Source: Cunninghamia lanceolata (lineage: Eukaryota; Streptophyta; Pinopsida; Cupressales; Cupressaceae). From it: a DNA stretch of 64,000 nucleotides. A program made the translations under genes and the position numbers. Location: positions 15,817,001-15,881,000 of the forward strand of contig BSBN01000888.1 in the NCBI GenBank assembly GCA_027924645.1, in the 5' to 3' direction. Positions within the stretch are counted from its first letter, which is position 1, and every line of letters begins with the position of its first letter. This document shows positions 12,330 to 24,406 of the stretch, piece after piece. The notes below the pieces were generated by a model. It did not search any database. It saw only the letters and a program-made list of their open reading frames with translations, and was not told the origin of the DNA.

Positions 12330-14275
12330 GAGGATATTCAGAATGTCCTTACGTCACAAGAACAGTTCCTGTTGCCGTTGTTGCAGCGGTATATGTTGGT
12401 CGAGATAGATCGTGAGGCTCTAGGCGCTATGGGTCTGCTTTATGTTTGCTTCATGCCTGAGGTTTGCGCGAACCGGGCTATGTTGATGGTAGCTGTGGAG
12501 CGATTTCATAGTGAGGATGGCACATTTCATCTACTGATGGGGGAGATGGCGGTGACTCTTGAGGATGTGTACCATATTCTGCACCTCCCGATTCAGGGAG
12601 AGCTAGTTGAGTATGAGTCAAGTGGAATGCTGGCTTGGAGGAGTACAGACGCATTTTTTATGACCCAGAGTTGGTAGAGGAGGAGATTTCGTGGCAGGAC
12701 ATGTATGACTGCTATGATTACTTTCTGGGCATAGTGGCTGGACTAATCGGTGGCATGATATGCCTCGATAGGAGGTCTCACAGCTTCCCGATTGGCTAGG
12801 GGAGGGTGCTAAATAGCATGATCACAGACGGGACCCGGTATGCATGGGGCGTGTGTGTGCTTGCACACTTATATAGAGACATGCACCAGGTGGTTTACCA
12901 CAGAGGAGCCAGTTTGTCTGCAGGTGTGTCGCTTTTGTAGTTTTGGTTGTGGGAGCATATTGCTGTCACACGGCCACTATGCTTATTTCACAGACAGAGG
13001 GGTGAGCCCTATAGTTACGGCTATGCAGGTGTGATTTCCCAGCACAGGCTCAGGAAGCTCGAGTATTGGAGACATGCTTTTGATAGCGTGGATGCAGTTG
13101 TCTGGCGCCCCTATCTAGACTACGAGGTATAGGATGACGAGGCAGATGAGCTTCTGTATTGTTTCCAGATGAGATGGCTTATTGGTAGGACGAGGTTCAT
13201 TCTGGAGAGGCAGATCGTGAGTAGAGTTCAGAGGTAGTTTGGCAAAGTCCAAGGCAAACCACAGGGACAGGCCCGTTTTGTGAGGATGCATGCAGAGAGG
13301 TATAGGTGGGGTCCTGTGGCATCTTATGAAGAGGCCCTGGCAGAGTTTCAGCAGATCCCCTATCCAACTTGGCCCATGCGGAGGGAGATAGTGGATGCTA
13401 GCATGACGCCAAATTATGAGGAGTGGTTCACCGCACATCCATTCCTGAGATACGCAGGGCTTGGAGAGTTAGCTCCTCGAATAGATGAGGAGGATTCAGA
13501 CGATGGGGATGCAGCTGGAAGGAGGAAGGGAGGACAGAGGAGGAGGAGGTGAGATCAGGGAGATGATGGGAGACCGAGATAGAGGCAAAGGGTCAGAGAG
13601 GGACTTGTGGGTCAGCAGGTAGTTGTGCAGCCGTAGGCTGCAGGACAGGCATAGGCACAGGTGCCAGTTCAGCCAGTGGTAGCTCAAAGACATATGCCTC
13701 CACCATAGCAGGTGGCAGAGTTGGTATAGGGATAGGTGCCAGCACAGCAGGTGGTACCGGGATAGGCAAAGCAGGCTCCGCTGCTTGATTTACAGCAGCA
13801 GGCCATGGTTGCACTACAGAACTAGGTTAGGAAGTTGAGGGCTCACTTGAGGTGGCAGAGGCACAGAGAGAGGCAGATGTGGCCCAGATATCAGAGGTAT
13901 CCAGAGAGAGGGATGCAACCTTAGCTAGCATACGGGCGATGAGGGCAGAGAGAGATGCATTTGTGATGGCTATGGGTACAGATGGCACATCTAGCTTTCT
14001 GGTTTCACAAGTGTAGTAGGCACAGGCACAAGTGACTCAGGTGCAAAGCGAGCTTACGAGAGATCAGGTGCAGGCCCAGTATTACAGGGGGTTATACCAT
14101 GGGTAGTGGCAACGGATCAACATGCCCCTAGCTTCAGGAGCCAGTCAGAGACATTCCAAAGGGCAGGGGGTCTCGGTCTATAGGCTCGGTGAGGAGCCCA
14201 CAGCAGACAGAGGAGAGGCCAGTGCAGGGAGCAGTATTCCACAGCAGCAGGGTTAGTCAGACCCGGATACTTGTT

Positions 14276-16205
14276 TCAGTTTTGATTGTATTATAGTACA
14301 TTTTTTATGGATGGCTGAGATAGTCGGTATATGTACTTATTTTGCCCTGAGACATGTATCACCATTTGCTATATTTTGTATACATTTATGACATGACTCT
14401 GAGAGATTTGGACAGAGATTTTTGATATGTTGTACATTTGGACATGTGTTTGATGTTTACCTATGATGATGCAGTTATGGATGCAATCTATTTGATATGT
14501 GATGTTTTGGTATATGTGATGCATACAAGATGGATGTTAGGATGATTTGATATGTAAATACAAATATGTATGGATATGAGTATGCAGTTCTATATGCTTT
14601 TGTTTATGTTTTTTATTCTTTTGATATGCTGTATGGATGCAAAAATATTGTGGATGTCCTAGCACTTGATTATGTATGCAAATGATTTAATCATGTAAAT
14701 GACTATCTCATGTGATATGATATGTTGTCTATGCTATGTTTTTGATATGTCCAAATGCACTCAATCGACATAGAGATGATATAGATAGGAGGAAGAAGAG
14801 ATGAAGAAATACTGACTTTCGTTTGATATGCTGCAGGATTGTATTTATTGCATGGGTGGTATGGATATGGATTGTCATCTTTGCAAGGTCTTTCTTTCAT
14901 CAATGGGCACTTTTTGGTATTTTTTCACTTTTTGAAATGTGGTAAGAAAGTACAAGCATCTAGGTATAATTAGACCGAGATGACCTGAGTATCGCTTACC
15001 TAGATTTTGATATAGCAAGGTAATACAAGCATCTAGTCAAACTTGAATCTAGATGACCTAAGTATTTCTTGCATTTTAACAGACAAGGATTGCCCCTTTT
15101 CATGTTTAGACCTCAGAGTCCTCGATGATCTTTTACTGATCATGTCTTTAGACAAAAGTCGTTACACTACTAAAGTTTAGTCCACAAGCATCAAACACAG
15201 AAAAATATTATGCCCCATCATAGCATCTCTAGCTTTTGGCATCCTTGAGTAGCATAGGAAGACATAATGACAAAAATTCAAGACCTTGTAAGTTAACCTG
15301 TTGACAAAACCTCTTTGCATTAGATGTGTCTTTTGCCATAATTGATACAGAATCAATTTGAGTGCTTTGATATGGTGCTCTACTTTTTTTAGGACAGGTT
15401 CATGTTTTGCTCCAAGATCTTTATTTTCTTTTTTTTGGGTAGCTTTCTTTGTTGTTCTTGCTTGTCTAGTGAAAGGTATCACAATCCTTTATTAGCATCC
15501 TCTTAGAACAGTGGCATTCAAGAATCCAAATCCGCAACTAGGTCGAGGAGTTGCCCCCAGTTGAGACAAAGATCGACTTATTGTGGGTGAGACGACAATA
15601 GACATGGAGAGATAGACCCTAATGGACTGACCTAGTGCCTCAGGGGCTCATTGCTAAATGGCCTTGCCTACGTGACATCATAGAGGCAACGTAGTTCGGG
15701 GTAAACCCTGATGGACCTAAGACCTAGGTGATACAAAGACGTAGAAATGGAAAGGACTCGGATTGAAACAGAAGGACTAGACATGGGACAGACGGGATAG
15801 TGGAGTGGAGTGAAGCCTCAAGGGCACATTAAGAATGGCCTTGCCTACGTGATAACTCAGAGGCGAGGTAGTTCAACAATGGTCCAAAGGACTGGTTCAA
15901 GATGAACGATATGATGGACAAAAGAGACATGAAGTCAGAACAGATGGAGGAAGTGGTTTGTCGCAGATAGCGCCTATTTACCAAGTTTTCACCACTTGCT
16001 TTTATGTGCACGAGAAGCTAAAAGTACACATGACGCCTGTTTGCCAGGTTTTCACCATGGTACCTATCCTAGGCGCTTGTCTACCAGGTTTTCACTGTAG
16101 GACACTTTCTTTGTTATTTTCTCATTTTTTTGATTTTTTTGTTCTGTTTTTTATCAACTTTTTGATTTTTTCAGATTTTTTTAGGACTCCCTTACATTGG
16201 GGTTT
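14276..16205. other. Element B, long non-coding region with short direct repeats
   Basis: Lies between the antisense gene and the integrase. Visible direct repeats are a tacaagcatctag...agatgacct pair (about 14951-15010 and 15023-15080), a 41-bp pair aatggccttgcctacgt...gtagttc (15656-15697 and 15834-15874) and three copies of a cgcct-n-ccaggttttcac motif (15971, 16034, 16073). From 14400 to 14880 the sequence is rich in gatatg/tatgca words. I see no gene; frames here do not resemble any retroelement protein. Confidence 0.6.
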
Positions 16206-16209
16206 TTAG

Positions 16210-17560
16210 GTATAGAACTTACAAAGGTGCATGCTGTTGATAGGATCATCGAATAGTTCACCTTCAGATGTAGCAAATTGATATGCCCCCGATCCATAAG
16301 CTGTGATGAAGACATAGGGACTGAGCCAATTAGGTTCAAACTTTCCTTTCTTTTCTCTGTCTTGCTGATTTCTAGGATTTTCTCTTAGGACTAGGTCACC
16401 AACTTGGAAGACTCAGGGTTTTACTCTGTGATTGTAACTTCTGGACATGTGTTGCCGATATGCTTTCAGGCGGTTAAAGGCATGTTGCCTTCTTTCTTCA
16501 AGCAACTCTAATTCTTGGAGTCTGGTTACTCTATACTCTTCATTTGATATGAGACCTTTTAATGAGACTCACAAGGATGGGATCTCGACTTCAATGGGCA
16601 AGATAGCTTTAGATCCATAGACTAGGGAGTATGGTGTTGCACCTGTGGGTGTGCAGGTGCTTGTACGGTAGGCCCACAGTGCGGGATTCAGTTGGACATG
16701 CCAATCACAGCCAGCCTCATTGACAATCTTCTTTAATATTTTTAGAATGGTTTTATTTGATGCCTCAGCTTGGCCGTTACCTTGTGGGTAGTAGGGGGTT
16801 GAAAAGTGGTACTGGATATGGAATTTGTCGCATAGTTCCTTGACATCTTGGTTTTTTAAGGGTCATCCATTATCTGTGATAATGGATGAAGGGACACCAT
16901 AACGAAAAATGATATAGTTCAGGATAAAAGAGGCAATCTGCTTGCTTGTAATGTTGGCTAAGGGCACGGCTTCAATCCACTTCGTGAAGTACTCTGTGGC
17001 AGTGATAATGAATTTGGGGCTGCTTGAGGAAGGAGGGTGGATCTTACCCACTGACAAAAAGGCCAAGGAGTTGTTAATGGTTGTAGCTCCTATGCTGGTG
17101 CATGTATCAGGTTCCTGTGGATTTGGCATTTCTTACACTTCTTCACAAAATGATAAGAATCTTGTTCCATAGTTGGCCAGTAGTACCCCATGCGTATGAG
17201 TTTCTTGGCTAGGGTAGGGCCACTAGAGTGGGCCCCGCATATACCGTCATGTATTTCGCTTAGGGTGGTTTGATATTATTTCCGATCTAGACACCTAAAG
17301 AGAGTACCATCAAGACCTCGGTGATAAAGGGTATTGGTGACAATGGCATACCGGGATGCCTGCCGGATGAAGGTTCTTTTTTGGTTACTGGAGAGGTTAG
17401 GTGGGAGGGTATTCTCTTTTAGATAGGCAAATATTTTTTTGTAGAGAGGGGAATCAACTTCAACAATGTGGCAAATGATATGGGATTCCGGGGTGTCATA
17501 TGCAAGATAGGACACTTGCGCTACTAAGAACTCATATCATGTTTAATTACCTGGAATGTC
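16210..17560 (-). pseudogene. Element B integrase, broken
   Basis: The zinc-binding N-terminus is at 17280-17130 (EIHDGICGAHSG, GYYWPTM, KKCKKCQIHRN, with both His and the CxxC pair present). The core has the second Asp in IITDNG near 16870 and the third residue in YYPQGNGQAEASNKTI near 16780. The C-terminal part, down to 16210, has a GPY/F-like FEPNWLSPYVF motif. At least one frameshift near 17020 removes the first Asp block, and several stops are present. No chromodomain follows. Its place directly after aRNH is the usual Tat order. Confidence 0.82.
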
Positions 17561-17945
17561 TAGGAGAGATGCGATCGTGGCCATTGCATCTGCAGCTTTG
17601 TTTTCGATCCTTGGTATCTATTCAAAGGAGATATTGACAAAATATTCTTTAAAATCATCTACCATTCATTTGTAAGGAATCAATTTCTCATCCTTTGTTT
17701 GGTAGTCATTATTCACTTGATTGATGACTAGTTGTGAGTCACCATAGACTTGAAGTTCCTTGATGTTCCACTCAACTGCCAGCTTGATACCGATGACTAG
17801 GGCTTCATATTTTGCCACGTTGCTAGTGCAGGGGAACATTAACCTGTATGACTTTGGAATGGTGTCAGCATTAGGTGTGATTAATAAGATACCTACCCCC
17901 AATCCATGCTGAGTGTATGAGCCATCGAAGTACATTTTCCAGTTT
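17540..17945 (-). pseudogene. Element B archaeal-type RNase H (aRNH)
   Basis: The second RNase H of the element, between gRNH and integrase. Acidic catalytic residues are visible: MYFDGSYTQHG (Asp at 17926), AKYEALVIGIKLA (Glu), QVYGDSQLVINQV (Asp) and, past a stop at 17665, KAADAMATIASL (Asp). A full set of acidic positions contrasts with the degenerate gRNH just upstream. One in-frame stop near the C-terminus inactivates it. Confidence 0.8.
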
Positions 17946-18500
17946 GCTGTGTTGACGTGGAAGATAGATTCATCTGGAAATTCAAAGCTCAAGGGGTTGT
18001 CATCCATTAAAGGTGATTCTTCCAGTTGATCTGCAAGCACTTGTCCTTTTATCACTTTTCTGTCCACATATTCGATATCGAACTCGCTGAGAAGCATGAC
18101 CCATTTTGATAATCTACTTGTTAAGGCCACCTTGTTGAGCAAGTATTTCAGTGGATCAATCTTTGCTATCAGTTTGATAGAATGTGACAACATGTAATGT
18201 CTCCATTTCTGTGAGGCGAAGACTATAGCTAGACATGCTCTTTCGATTGTGTATATTGTAATTCGTATCTGAATGTTTGACTGATATAGTAGATTGCCTA
18301 TTCTTTCCCATCATAGTTCTATTGTGCAAGGAGAGCTCCCAGAGTTGTTGGTGTAGCTGAGATATACAGTAATAGAGGCTTTCCCTAAATTGGTGGCATT
18401 AATACTAGTGGTTTCATGAGATATTCTTTTAGTTGTTGGAATGCCTGTTCAAATGACTCATTCCATTTTAAGGGGACATTTTTGTGTAGCATATGAGAGA
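17946..18500 (-). pseudogene. Element B gypsy RNase H, degenerate
   Basis: Follows RT. The position of the usual DAS motif reads LYISATPTTLGALLAQ near 18360, so the first Asp is absent. The WVMLLSEFDIEYVDRK stretch near 18100 and the GQVLADQL stretch are typical of the connection region that follows gRNH in Tat elements. Multiple stops occur between 18200 and 18500. Confidence 0.7.
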
Positions 18501-18559
18501 ATGGGTGGCACTTGTCTGCTAGTTAGGAAATGAACCTTCTAATAGACTATAGTTTGCCT

Positions 18560-19350
18560 TGTAGGGATCTTAGCTGAGTCAGGTTCTTAGGAGGTGGCAT
18601 CTCCATTATGGCCTTCACCTTAGCTAGATCAACTTCAATACCATTTGCAGACACTATGTAGCCTAGTAATTTACCTGATGTAACCCCAAACACACACTTC
18701 TTTGGATTAAGACGCACATTGAACTATTCCAACCTGTTGAAGATCTTGTCTAATAATGCTAGATGTCCTTCTCTTGTAAGTGATTTCGCTAGAATGTCAT
18801 CGACGTAATCTTCCATTATAGTGTGCATTATGTCATGGAAGATTGTAGTCATGGCTCTTTGATATGTTGCCCTAGCATTTTTCAGACCAAATGGCATGAC
18901 ACACCAACAGTAGGTGCCCCAAGGATAGGTAAATGCTGTCTTGTGCTGATCTTCAGGTGCAATCTTTATTTGATTATATCCAGAAAAACCATCCATGAGT
19001 GACAACATAGTGTGCCCTGCTGTAAGATCTACAATCATGTCTATGTTGGGCAGGGGGAAGTCATCTTTGGGACAAGCTTTATTCAGGTCCCTGAAATCAT
19101 TGCATATTCTGACCCTGCCATCTGGTTTAGCCACCAGTACTATATTTGAAACCCATTCAGGATAGTCTATAGGCGTGATAAATCTGACATCTAAGAGTTT
19201 CTATAGCTCTTCTTTCACCATGAGGGCCACATGCAGATGCATCTTTCTGAGTTTTTGTTTGACCGGTTTAGCTCCCGAAGCTAGAGATAAATGATGCATG
19301 ATAAGATTTGGATGTAGCCCTGGCATGTCAGCGTATGTCCATGCAAAATT
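18560..19350 (-). pseudogene. Element B reverse transcriptase
   Basis: The well preserved block 19134-18724 carries KPDGRVRICNDFRDLNKACP, LSLMDGFSGYNQIKIAPED, CVMPFGLKNARATYQRAM and the catalytic YVDD box (near 18800). The upstream part (ALMVKEELQKLLDVRFITP) is in the same frame to about 19340, where the frame shifts relative to gag-PR. The downstream thumb is interrupted by stops. Catalytic residues themselves are intact. Confidence 0.88.
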
Positions 19351-19363
19351 GATCTATTTTCTT

Positions 19364-20038
19364 TTAAAGAAATCTGTAAATGCTAGTTTTTTCATGCTCT
19401 ATTAGAGCCTTTCCCATGTGGACCATTCTGGGATTATCACCTATGTTGACATTACTTGCCTCTGCCGGTTCTATCAAGATCGACGATCTCTCTTGATGTG
19501 TAAGATTGGGGAGAGGGTCAAGCCTTCCATCCTTCGGTGCCTCAGAGAGGTTTTTACTATTAGATACATCTTTATTTTTACTATTTTGATGATCTAACAC
19601 TGCCGCAGAGTAGTTTTCACTGTTAGATCATTCTTGTATTTTGATATTTTTATGACTGAAAGGCTTGGCACTCTCTCCAAAATAGGCCTTCTCATTGAGT
19701 TCAATAGTATAGCCAACTCTGTGGTCTCCTGCAAGTATGTGATCTCTCAGTTCAATATAATTGATGATGGCGTCATTGTTTTCGAAGGTGTCAAGCTCAG
19801 GGGTGGTGCCTTCTAGGTCCCAGTATATAAGTTAAGGGTGTACCAAAGGTAAGGGATCATTAGGTTGGTTTAGTTCAATGGCGTTAATGGTTAGGACAGC
19901 GTTATTGAAGGAATGAACAAAGTTTGTGATGGTACTCTCTATTAGTGGGTCCGTCAATGGGGGAAACATTCCTTGCTCATGATTTTCACTATTATTGCTA
20001 TGCGGGTCGGACTCTACTGGCCTAGCCCTTGGACCTTG
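19364..20038 (-). other. Element B linker between G-patch and RT
   Basis: Weakly conserved acidic and Ser-rich polyprotein sequence in the gag-PR frame (19600-19364), with stops between 19630 and 20038. No domain is recognised. It connects the G-patch region to RT, and the frame change at about 19350 follows. Confidence 0.45.
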
Positions 20039-20650
20039 TCACTCGTTGTCATGGGTTGGGTCGTACTCGTGGACAACGTTAATATCTTTTTCATCACAAG
20101 ACATCTCAGAGAGGCTATCCCATTCATACTCGTTAGAATCAGTTTTGCTCCCCATTTGCATTCTCTGAATTTGTTCAACCAGATTGCTAGTGGATGCTTC
20201 TAGTTCTTTGCCTTTGTTCTTGTTGGTTCTGTTGTTTCTTGATGCTCTAGTGTACCCTAGCCCTATAGTTTCTCGGGCTGTTAAGGTATGAGGTTGGATG
20301 GGTTCAGTGATACCATCTGTTCTCAAACCAAGTGGACCGTGTCCTTCATACCCCATTCTATATAGCATTTGAAAGCCTTGACCATATTGTGTCATTTGTA
20401 TAATGGGATGGTCATGTTGTGTTGAGGAACTACCTTCATCTTTGTATAGCCACTGTAGGATGTCTTTTTCATCACTTTCATCTTCTAGGCTTCCCCATTT
20501 TAAAAATGGTCCTTTTGTAGTGTTCTCTGCTTTGGATGTCCTTAGGATAGGTCTCCTGTAAGATCTAGGAGATAGAGGTAGTTGTGCCAAGCATAGGGAT
20601 TGAGAGAGTGTGTATTCACCCAAACCTTTATCTGTGAGTCTAAGGCTAGG
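20039..20650 (-). CDS. G-patch domain segment of the element B polyprotein
   Basis: A 194-residue open stretch in the same frame as gag and PR. Residues about 81-124 (20383-20252) form a G-patch: GQGFQMLYRMGYEGHGPLGL followed by ETIGLGY, with the glycines of the family spaced as expected. A basic tail NRTNKNKGKE follows. G-patches bind nucleic acid or stimulate helicases and are known after the protease of some betaretroviruses and in plant Tat polyproteins. Here the domain sits between PR and RT, so a role in RNA binding during reverse transcription is a reasonable inference. It is part of a larger polyprotein and has no start of its own. Confidence 0.75.
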   Translation of the reverse strand, partial: PSLRLTDKGLGEYTLSQSLCLAQLPLSPRSYRRPILRTSKAENTTKGPFLKWGSLEDESDEKDILQWLYKDEGSSSTQHDHPIIQMTQYGQGFQMLYRMGYEGHGPLGLRTDGITEPIQPHTLTARETIGLGYTRASRNNRTNKNKGKELEASTSNLVEQIQRMQMGSKTDSNEYEWDSLSEMSCDEKDINVVHEYDPTHDNE

Positions 20651-20659
20651 TTGTGGAGC

Positions 20660-21379
20660 TTACAAAGAGGAGGCAAGTGAAGCCAGATTGATATGGGATG
20701 AAGAGGCAGCAGAAGCACGGTTGGTCAGGATCACAACTTCTGGTTTGGGATGAATGGAGTTGCAGTATTGATAGGGGTTAGGGTCACCTTGGATGGTGAT
20801 CTCTTGACCTTCATGTGGGAACTTGATATATTGATGGTATGTGGAAGGCACTGCTTTCAAAGCATTTATCCATGGTTATCCAAGAAGAATGTTGTATGCG
20901 AGCTCCATGTCGAGGACTTGACAAGCTACATCTTTTACCACAGGGCCTACTCTGGTTGGTAGGGTAACAATTCCTTTGGACGTTCTTTCTTCCTCATCAT
21001 AGGCTTTTATGGCAATTTTTCTTTTCAGATCTATAGCCTTCTCTGAAAACCCCAATGCAAGGATTAACTTTAGTGTGCAGATATTCAAACCAGCCCCTCC
21101 ATCTATTAGGACTCTTTTGATCTTGTGTTTATGTATGAAAGCTTCGATATGTAGGGAAGCGTTATGGGGTTGAGTGATTGACATATCATCCTTCTCAGTG
21201 AATGATAGGGAATGTGGTGAGGTGATGTGACCGACCATGGTTTGGAATTGTTCTTCAGCTAAGTTCGTGGGGACGGAGGCTTCTGCTAAGGCTTTGTCAA
21301 GTATGGACCTATGAGAAGGAGACAGACGCAGAAGTTCTAACATGGAGATGTGTGCAGGTGTTTTGTGGAGTTGATCCAT
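20660..21379 (-). CDS. Aspartic protease region of the element B polyprotein
   Basis: Retropepsin that would cleave the polyprotein. The active-site motif is [14 protein letters not shown], with the catalytic Asp at residue 93 of the 21379-20876 stretch (codon ending at 21103). DGG in place of DSG is common in Tat elements. The second conserved block reads [11 protein letters not shown] near 20880. A stop at about 20873 is followed by a continuation ([14 protein letters not shown]) in the same frame. It is in frame with gag upstream. Confidence 0.8.
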
Positions 21380-21399
21380 GATACTGTATTAACTAGATG

Positions 21400-23017
21400 G
21401 AGGAGTGGAAGCTCCTCTAAGGGTGACCCTATTACTACAGGTAGTAACATTGTAATCTAGATCCTTGTTGATAGTGATCACATTGATGTGTGAATCACCT
21501 TCTAAGATATGGTTAACAACATAGTCGAAGCTGACATTTGTGTAGTTTGCATTGTTAGAGCCACTGTTATTTCTGTTGGAAGGTCCTCCCTGCTCGTAGT
21601 TAGGAAGAGGATCCTTGAATGCCTGATGATCGTTGTTAGAGGTATGTCCATGAGATTGTTCGTTAACTGATATTTTGTTTTTCTTTATTAAGTCTTTGAT
21701 TATATGCTTGAGTGCAATACAATCATTTGTCTTGTGTCCCCTATTTCAGTGGTATTCACAGAAGTCATTGTCGTTCCACCAATGGGGTTTGACCTTTGGT
21801 TCGTACTCTCGTGTTGAGGTAAGCGTTATGAGATTGTTGGTGATTAGCTTTCGTAGGGCAGTTTCTAGTGACTCATCCAAAGGTGTGTACTTTCTCCTAT
21901 GCCGAAAGTTGGTAAACCTAGATTCGGTATTTCTTGGTTTGTTTTGTGGGGGGTTATTTTGAGGTGTTGATAGGTTGAAAATTGGTTGCTTAGGTGCCGC
22001 ATTTTTTGCATCTACTACCTCGTCATTTACAATGTTCTTATTTTTTGTCTAGAATCTAGGTTTGTCATTGTTGGTGTTGGTATTAGGAGTGTCTTTATAG
22101 AGCTTGATTTGACCTTTCACGATTAGGGCTTTTTCTATGATGAGGCCCATCTCAATGACCTTCCTAAAGGAAGTAGGACATTGGATTTGGATTTGGTAGC
22201 TTAGGTCTATTTCTAGATTGTGGACGAACATTTCTAGCATCTTTTTCTCTGGTATTTGGTGTGGGCACTTGCTTGACAATTGTCTCCATCTCTGTAAGAA
22301 GGTAGCGAAAGATTCTCCTCCTTTCTGTTTGGTATTACAAAGATCCAATATTCAGGTGTCATGTTCAATATTGTAAGAGAAGTGGGTGACAAATTTATCT
22401 ACCAGTTCGTTGATTGTTTTAATACTGGGTGGTAGTCTAGAGAACCACTCCATGGCTTGTCCTCCTAAGCTTCGTGGGAAGAGTCGCATAAGGTAGGTGT
22501 CGTTGTGTACAACCTCGAGACAAGCAGCGTTGAATTCTCTGATGTGATCCCTTGGGTCACCCTTTCCTTGATATTTATCGAATTTAGGTACCTCAAATTT
22601 TAAGGGGAAAGGTATCATGACCAAGGCCCTATCAAAAGGATATGGTGAAATATCCTCTGGGGTGTAATGTTTAGTCAATGCTCCTATTTTCATGTCTAAA
22701 ATTTGTTGTTGGAGAGCTTCATATTTTTGGTTCATTAGACTTAGGGCATCTGTAGCATCAGTGTTGGTTTTGCTTTTGTTCGAAGGTGTTTCTTCCTCAT
22801 GTCTACTTCCCTCAGTTTCTTTGAGAGCCTCTACTTCATAGTTCTTAGGGAGCTTGACCCCTAGATTTGCTAGGTGTAAAAAGAATTTAGTGGGGTCTTG
22901 GGCAAGTACCCCTTCTAATAGGCATTGAAATTTTGGGTCATGCTGTGTTTGGAGGATCTCTCCCATAGAAATTTCTTTGTCACTTTCATGTCCATTTGGA
23001 ATCATTTTTTCATCCAT
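21400..23017 (-). pseudogene. Element B gag
   Basis: Structural protein. Starts at ATG 23017 (MDEKMIPNGHESD). The retrotransposon gag core lies at about 22520-22100: MRLFPRSLGGQAMEWFSRLP, then ESFATFLQRWRQLSSKCP. A CX2HX4HX4C finger, CEYHRNRGHKTNDC, is at about 21750; this CHHC type is typical of Tat. A TGA at about 22350 and a stop near 22046 interrupt an otherwise open frame that runs on into PR. The 2.4-kb leader upstream separates it from the PBS. Confidence 0.85.
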
Positions 23018-23526
23018 TTCGATCTACTTTTCTTTTTGTAATCTTGTTAAGACCATGCAAGGTAGTAAAAGGATGGGATGAAGTGAGATTTTGAGCAAGG
23101 TGCTTAGAGTGAAACAAGGTTTTAGCAAGGTTCCTCTTAGATCTAGGTGGTGTCAAACAAAGTGGGGTATACAAAAGCGATAGTTAAAGTAAGGATGTTA
23201 GAAATCCATATACTTGATGTTGACTTGTCTTGCACAACCCCCTAGTGGGGTTATGAGAGAAAAGGATAAGTAACCCTTGATATTGGAGACTCACTAGGTT
23301 TTGCTTGAGGTTTGATTTTGATCAAGAATAATTTGGCTATAACCTTGTTAGAAATTTGGAAGAAATTGGCAAGATTTTGGATGAGCAAGTAGCTATGGTG
23401 CAAAAAAGAAGGAGAAGTGGTTGATTTGCAAGGTCTTAATCAGATTTTTAGAAACAGAACAGGTTTGAAGATGGTTTTTTGAAAATTTTTTGACAATTTT
23501 GCTCTTGGAAGGTACTGAATTTTGCT

Positions 23527-23790
23527 CTCTGGTTTAAATGCACAGCAATTTAAATGCGTCACAATAGAAGTCAAATGCGCAGGAGTTAGAGTAGATGCGT
23601 AACTTTGGTTTTGTTCAAATGCACCGTGGAATATATCAAATGGTCAAAAAGTCGAAGCAAATGCGTCGCTAGTCAAGGCAAATGCGCAATTCTATTTTTT
23701 TTCAAATGCGCCACGAAATATATCAAATGCGCAAAAAGTCGAAGCAAATATGCCTCTAGTAGAGGCAAATGCGCAATTCTAGTTTCTTGC
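23527..23790. repeat. AAATGCGC repeat cluster, gag-proximal part of B leader
   Basis: Includes two tandem copies of an 87-bp unit starting ttcaaatgc (23614 and 23701), each with aaaaagtcgaagcaaat and aggcaaatgcgcaattcta. Orientation is opposite to the GCGCATTTG array at 11600-12130. Confidence 0.75.
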
Positions 23791-24382
23791 TTCGATTTTC
23801 AAAGTTTTTGAACTATTTTAAGGATTTTCCAGCTTTTTGGTTTGAAAAACTTGGTGTTTCTGAATGTTCTGATGTTCAATTACGGCAAAAGCACAGCAAA
23901 CACATAGAAGTTTTCCATGATTTTTATCTTTTTATATTTTTTTGTATTTTTTGGACTATTTTGACTCAAAACAAGTACAACCTAGGCTAGATATGACAAT
24001 ATTCATTGAATCCTCTAGCTGTGCCACTCAAAGTGTGTAGCTCCAGGATCTGGTAGCACTGGCTCCCCTCCACGGTACTCACTTCTCACGCATACCAGAT
24101 CTGGGTTTCCTTAGGCTCGTACCCACACCGAACCTTAGGATTGTCCCTATTACCTCGACTAAGAGTCATTTGAATCGAGGCCGCTTCAAGAGCTCCTCCC
24201 TTTGCATCAACAAATAGGGGATTTTGGCTTGCTACACAATTGGTTCCTAGTCAAGGCAACTGTTCGAGTGGTTACACGTGTGGCGGCACTACTCTCCATT
24301 ATGGAGTCTCCTAGCCTCAAAGGGTTACGCCTTAGAGGGTTTTGGGGGAGGTTGGCCATTAGTGTAACACATCAGCACTCAT

Positions 24383-24406
24383 TGCTTGAGGTTTTCACCT
24401 CAAGCA
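24383..24406 (-). other. Perfect 10-bp hairpin with GAAA loop in the B leader RNA
   Basis: In element sense the arms are TGCTTGAGGT and ACCTCAAGCA, closing a GAAA tetraloop of the GNRA class. It lies about 1.37 kb upstream of the gag ATG. A candidate packaging or dimerisation element. Confidence 0.5.

Larger units (their letters stand above)
11449..14275 (+). pseudogene. Antisense plant mobile domain (PMD, aminotransferase-like) gene inside element B, broken
   Basis: Runs opposite to the element. A first short exon may begin at ATG 11449 (MATREMDIPHEEHW). A good 3' splice site, ggtttgcag, ends at 12329. The following exon carries the PMD signature: VERFHSEDGTFHLLMGEMAV, then TLEDVYHILHLPIQGELVEY, then after a 1-base shift in a T run (12654-12659) the helical part with RYAWGVCVLAHLYRDMH and WEHIAVTRPL. 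It ends with MRREIVDASMTPNYEEWF. A Gln-rich then Arg/Glu-rich coiled tail follows to about 14020. From the frame change to 13551 all four premature stops are TAG, and eight more TAG and no TAA or TGA lie between about 13553 and 13830. PMD proteins include the MAIN/MAIL family and many transposon-carried forms. The role in B is unknown. Starts other than 11449 cannot be excluded. Confidence 0.75.
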
